A stretch of DNA of 58,241 bases from Elusimicrobiota bacterium (GTDB taxonomy: Bacteria; Elusimicrobiota; Elusimicrobia; UBA1565; JACRDR01), in assembly GCA_026388115.1 (NCBI GenBank), contig JAPLKK010000119.1, forward strand, positions 1 through 58,241, given 5' to 3'. The notes beneath the pieces are model-generated. The model was not told the origin of the DNA. It was given only the letters and a program-made list of their open reading frames with translations, and made no database searches. This document shows positions 55,542-58,241 of this stretch, one piece after another (within the stretch, counting starts at the first letter, position 1; the number at the start of each line of letters is the position of its first letter). The translations under genes were made by a program, and so were the position numbers.

Positions 55542-56603
55542 ATGAAGGCCCTGCTCCTCATCGGGGGGAAAGGAACGCGGCTGAGGCCTTTCACTTGCCG
55601 CACCCCGAAGCCGTTGCTGCCGGTGCTCAACCGGCCCTTCGTCGAGTACCAGCTTGATATCCTCAAGCGCCACGGGATCCGCGAGGCGATCCTGTGCACC
55701 GCCTACCGCACGGGCGATTTCCGCCGCGCGCTGTCGAACGGGCATTCGAGCGGCGTCGCCCTGCGCTTCCTGCAGGAGCGCGTCCCGTTGGGCACCGGCG
55801 GCGCCGTCCGCAACGCGCAGGGCCTCGACGACGACACCCTGCTCGTCTTGAACGGGGACGTGCTCAACACCCTCGATGTCGGCGCGTTCCTGCGCGCGCA
55901 CAGGCGGGCCCGGACGGAAGCGTCCATCGCGCTGACGCGCGTCAAGGACCCGACGCTCTACGGCTTGGTCGAGACGGGCGCCGACGGCTTGGTCAAGCGC
56001 TTCCTCGAGAAGCCCTCGTGGGACGAGATCACCTGCAACACGATCAACGCGGGCGCCTACCTTTTCGAGCCGAGCGCCGTAGCCCTGATCCCGCCGGGCG
56101 TGCCGTATTCGCTCGAGCGCGGGCTCTTCCCGTCGCTGCTCCATCGGGGCCGGCGCGTGCTCGGCTACGTCACTCCCGGCTATTGGATGGACATCGGCAC
56201 GGTGGAGAAGTACCTCCAGGTGCATCTCGATATCCTCGGCGGGGCGACGCCGTTCCGCCCCGCGGGGCTCAAGCGCCGCGGAGCCTTCTGGCTCGGCGCC
56301 GGCGCCCGCCTCGGCCGCGAGACGGCCCATGAGGGCGCGGGGACCGTGGCGCTCGGGGCGCGCGCCTCGGTGGGCGATTTCGCCCGCCTGGCCGGCTCGG
56401 TCTCGCTGGGGGCCGACGTCGTCGTCGGCCGCGGCGCCTCGCTGGAGGACTGCGTCGTCTTGGACGGCGCGCGCATCGGCGACGGCGCGCGGCTGGAGCG
56501 CTGCGTGGTCGGCCGCCGCTGCCGGATCGGGCACCACGCTTCCATCGGCGCCGGCCGCGCTCTCGGAGACGGCTCGAGCCTCACCCCTTTCAGCCAGCTA
56601 TGA
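55542..56603 (+). CDS. Sugar-1-phosphate nucleotidyltransferase with beta-helix tail (mannose-1-phosphate guanylyltransferase type)
   Basis: A 353-aa enzyme. LLIGGKGTRLRPFTCRTPKPLLPVLNRPFVEYQL is the nucleotide-binding signature, LVLNGDVLNTLDV holds the Mg-binding Asp, FLEKPSWDEITCNTINAGAYLFEP binds the sugar, and GYWMDIGTVEKYLQVH matches GMPPB-like enzymes. From ~255 a left-handed beta-helix follows (LGADVVVGRGASLEDCVVL, GARIGDGARLERCVVG). Expected product: GDP-mannose, fitting the M6P-isomerase-like cupin and phosphomannomutase directly downstream. Alternative: a glucose-1-phosphate thymidylyltransferase-like specificity. It overlaps the cupin by ATGA. Confidence 0.88.
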   Translation: MKALLLIGGKGTRLRPFTCRTPKPLLPVLNRPFVEYQLDILKRHGIREAILCTAYRTGDFRRALSNGHSSGVALRFLQERVPLGTGGAVRNAQGLDDDTLLVLNGDVLNTLDVGAFLRAHRRARTEASIALTRVKDPTLYGLVETGADGLVKRFLEKPSWDEITCNTINAGAYLFEPSAVALIPPGVPYSLERGLFPSLLHRGRRVLGYVTPGYWMDIGTVEKYLQVHLDILGGATPFRPAGLKRRGAFWLGAGARLGRETAHEGAGTVALGARASVGDFARLAGSVSLGADVVVGRGASLEDCVVLDGARIGDGARLERCVVGRRCRIGHHASIGAGRALGDGSSLTPFSQL

Positions 56604-56938
56604 ACAAGCCGAAGCGAGTGGAGAAGCCGTGGGGCTACGAGCTCTGGTGGGCGCACGCCAAGCGCTACGTGGGCAAGCTCATCGTCATCAACAAGGGCGA
56701 ACGGCTGAGCCTCCAGTACCATAAGAAGAAGCATGAGACGATCCACATCCTGCGCGGGCGCCTCCGGCTGCGATTCGGCCGCCGCCGGCTCAGCCTCGCG
56801 CCGGGGTCCTCGATGCCGATCCCGCCGCGGACCGTCCACCGCTTCGAGGCGCCTTTCGGGCGCGTCACCTTGCTCGAGGCGTCCACGCCGGAGGTCTGGG
56901 ACGTGGTACGCCTGCAGGACGATTATCACCGGGAGTGA
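56600..56938 (+). CDS. Cupin, mannose-6-phosphate isomerase type II-like
   Basis: A 112-aa single-domain cupin resembling the C-terminal isomerase domain of ManC/AlgA. RVEKPWGYELWWAHAKRYVGKLIVINKGERLSLQYHKKKHETIHIL is the hallmark (PWG-x-E, and the metal motif Q-H-x3-K-x-E with both His and Glu), followed by IPPRTVHRFEAP, the second cupin His. It converts fructose-6-phosphate to mannose-6-phosphate, or is a small binding relative. It overlaps the nucleotidyltransferase stop and is followed after 2 bp by phosphomannomutase, together a full GDP-mannose route. Confidence 0.9.
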   Translation: MNKPKRVEKPWGYELWWAHAKRYVGKLIVINKGERLSLQYHKKKHETIHILRGRLRLRFGRRRLSLAPGSSMPIPPRTVHRFEAPFGRVTLLEASTPEVWDVVRLQDDYHRE

Positions 56939-56940
56939 AC

Positions 56941-58241
<1,301 letters not shown>

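Overview
This is a 58 kb, GC-rich (roughly 65% by eye) stretch given over almost wholly to surface-polysaccharide biosynthesis. It comes from a Gram-negative-type bacterium: there is a KdsD-type arabinose-5-phosphate isomerase, a KdsB-like cytidylyltransferase, a heptosyltransferase-like GT9, a flippase and a polyprenyl-phosphate sugar-1-phosphate transferase. The lineage cannot be fixed from the sequence. The mix of TIGR04326 and LIC12162-type surface-carbohydrate proteins, an EPS-associated MarR-type regulator and widespread GC-rich palindromic repeats suggests an uncultivated phylum such as Elusimicrobiota, but that is a guess. I see no tRNA, rRNA, insertion sequence, integrase or CRISPR array, and no gene-free stretch longer than 300 bp.

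Layout. (1) 1-1468, +: end of a HAD phosphatase and a TPR protein. (2) 11705-1532, -: a ten-gene operon joined mostly by ATGA/GTGA overlaps: HpcH/HpaI aldolase, KdsB-like cytidylyltransferase, Gfo/Idh oxidoreductase, SDR, AroB-like synthase, D-2-hydroxyacid dehydrogenase, TIGR04326 protein, GT2, C-methyltransferase and GDP-mannose 4,6-dehydratase. It may make and transfer an unusual CMP-activated ulosonate-like sugar. (3) 11752-15818: RmlD-like reductase (-) divergent from C-methyltransferase, RmlB-like dehydratase and GT2 (+). (4) 15782-19187: DUF2079-like membrane protein, sugar O-methyltransferase, hexapeptide acyltransferase. (5) 19351-30325, +: MarR/EPS regulator, then a nonulosonic-acid operon (DegT aminotransferase, PIG-L deacetylase, radical SAM, WbqC, NeuB, PseG-like, NeuA-like), a methyltransferase, a LIC12162-type transferase and a Wzx-like flippase. 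(6) 30318-38759: aldo/keto reductase, radical SAM, methyltransferase, epimerase, a CBS-epimerase fusion, GT9, a stand-alone AAA/DUF4143 ATPase and a broken polysaccharide deacetylase. (7) 38756-47159: FemAB-like protein, DegT-like protein, GT2 and RmlD-like SDR (-); nucleotidyltransferase, CDP-glucose 4,6-dehydratase-like enzyme, two GT2 and a GT4 (+). (8) 47202-55465: two membrane GT-C-like proteins flanking KdsD, sugar-1-phosphate transferase, DegT and GT4. (9) 55542-end: GDP-mannose-type nucleotidyltransferase, M6P-isomerase-like cupin and phosphomannomutase (cut by the window edge), a GDP-mannose supply module that could feed the gmd at the other end.

Three features run through the window. 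First, the operon-leading genes nearly all have a TANNNT -10 box only 5-15 bp before the start codon, with no room for a Shine-Dalgarno site, which points to leaderless or near-leaderless transcripts. Second, five copies of a ~39-bp GC-rich palindromic repeat sit at gene junctions, and two are translated into protein termini without breaking the ATGA/GTGA overlaps. Third, at least four genes are split by single-base frameshifts and one has an internal deletion. Sequencing error, gene decay and tract slippage are not distinguishable here.
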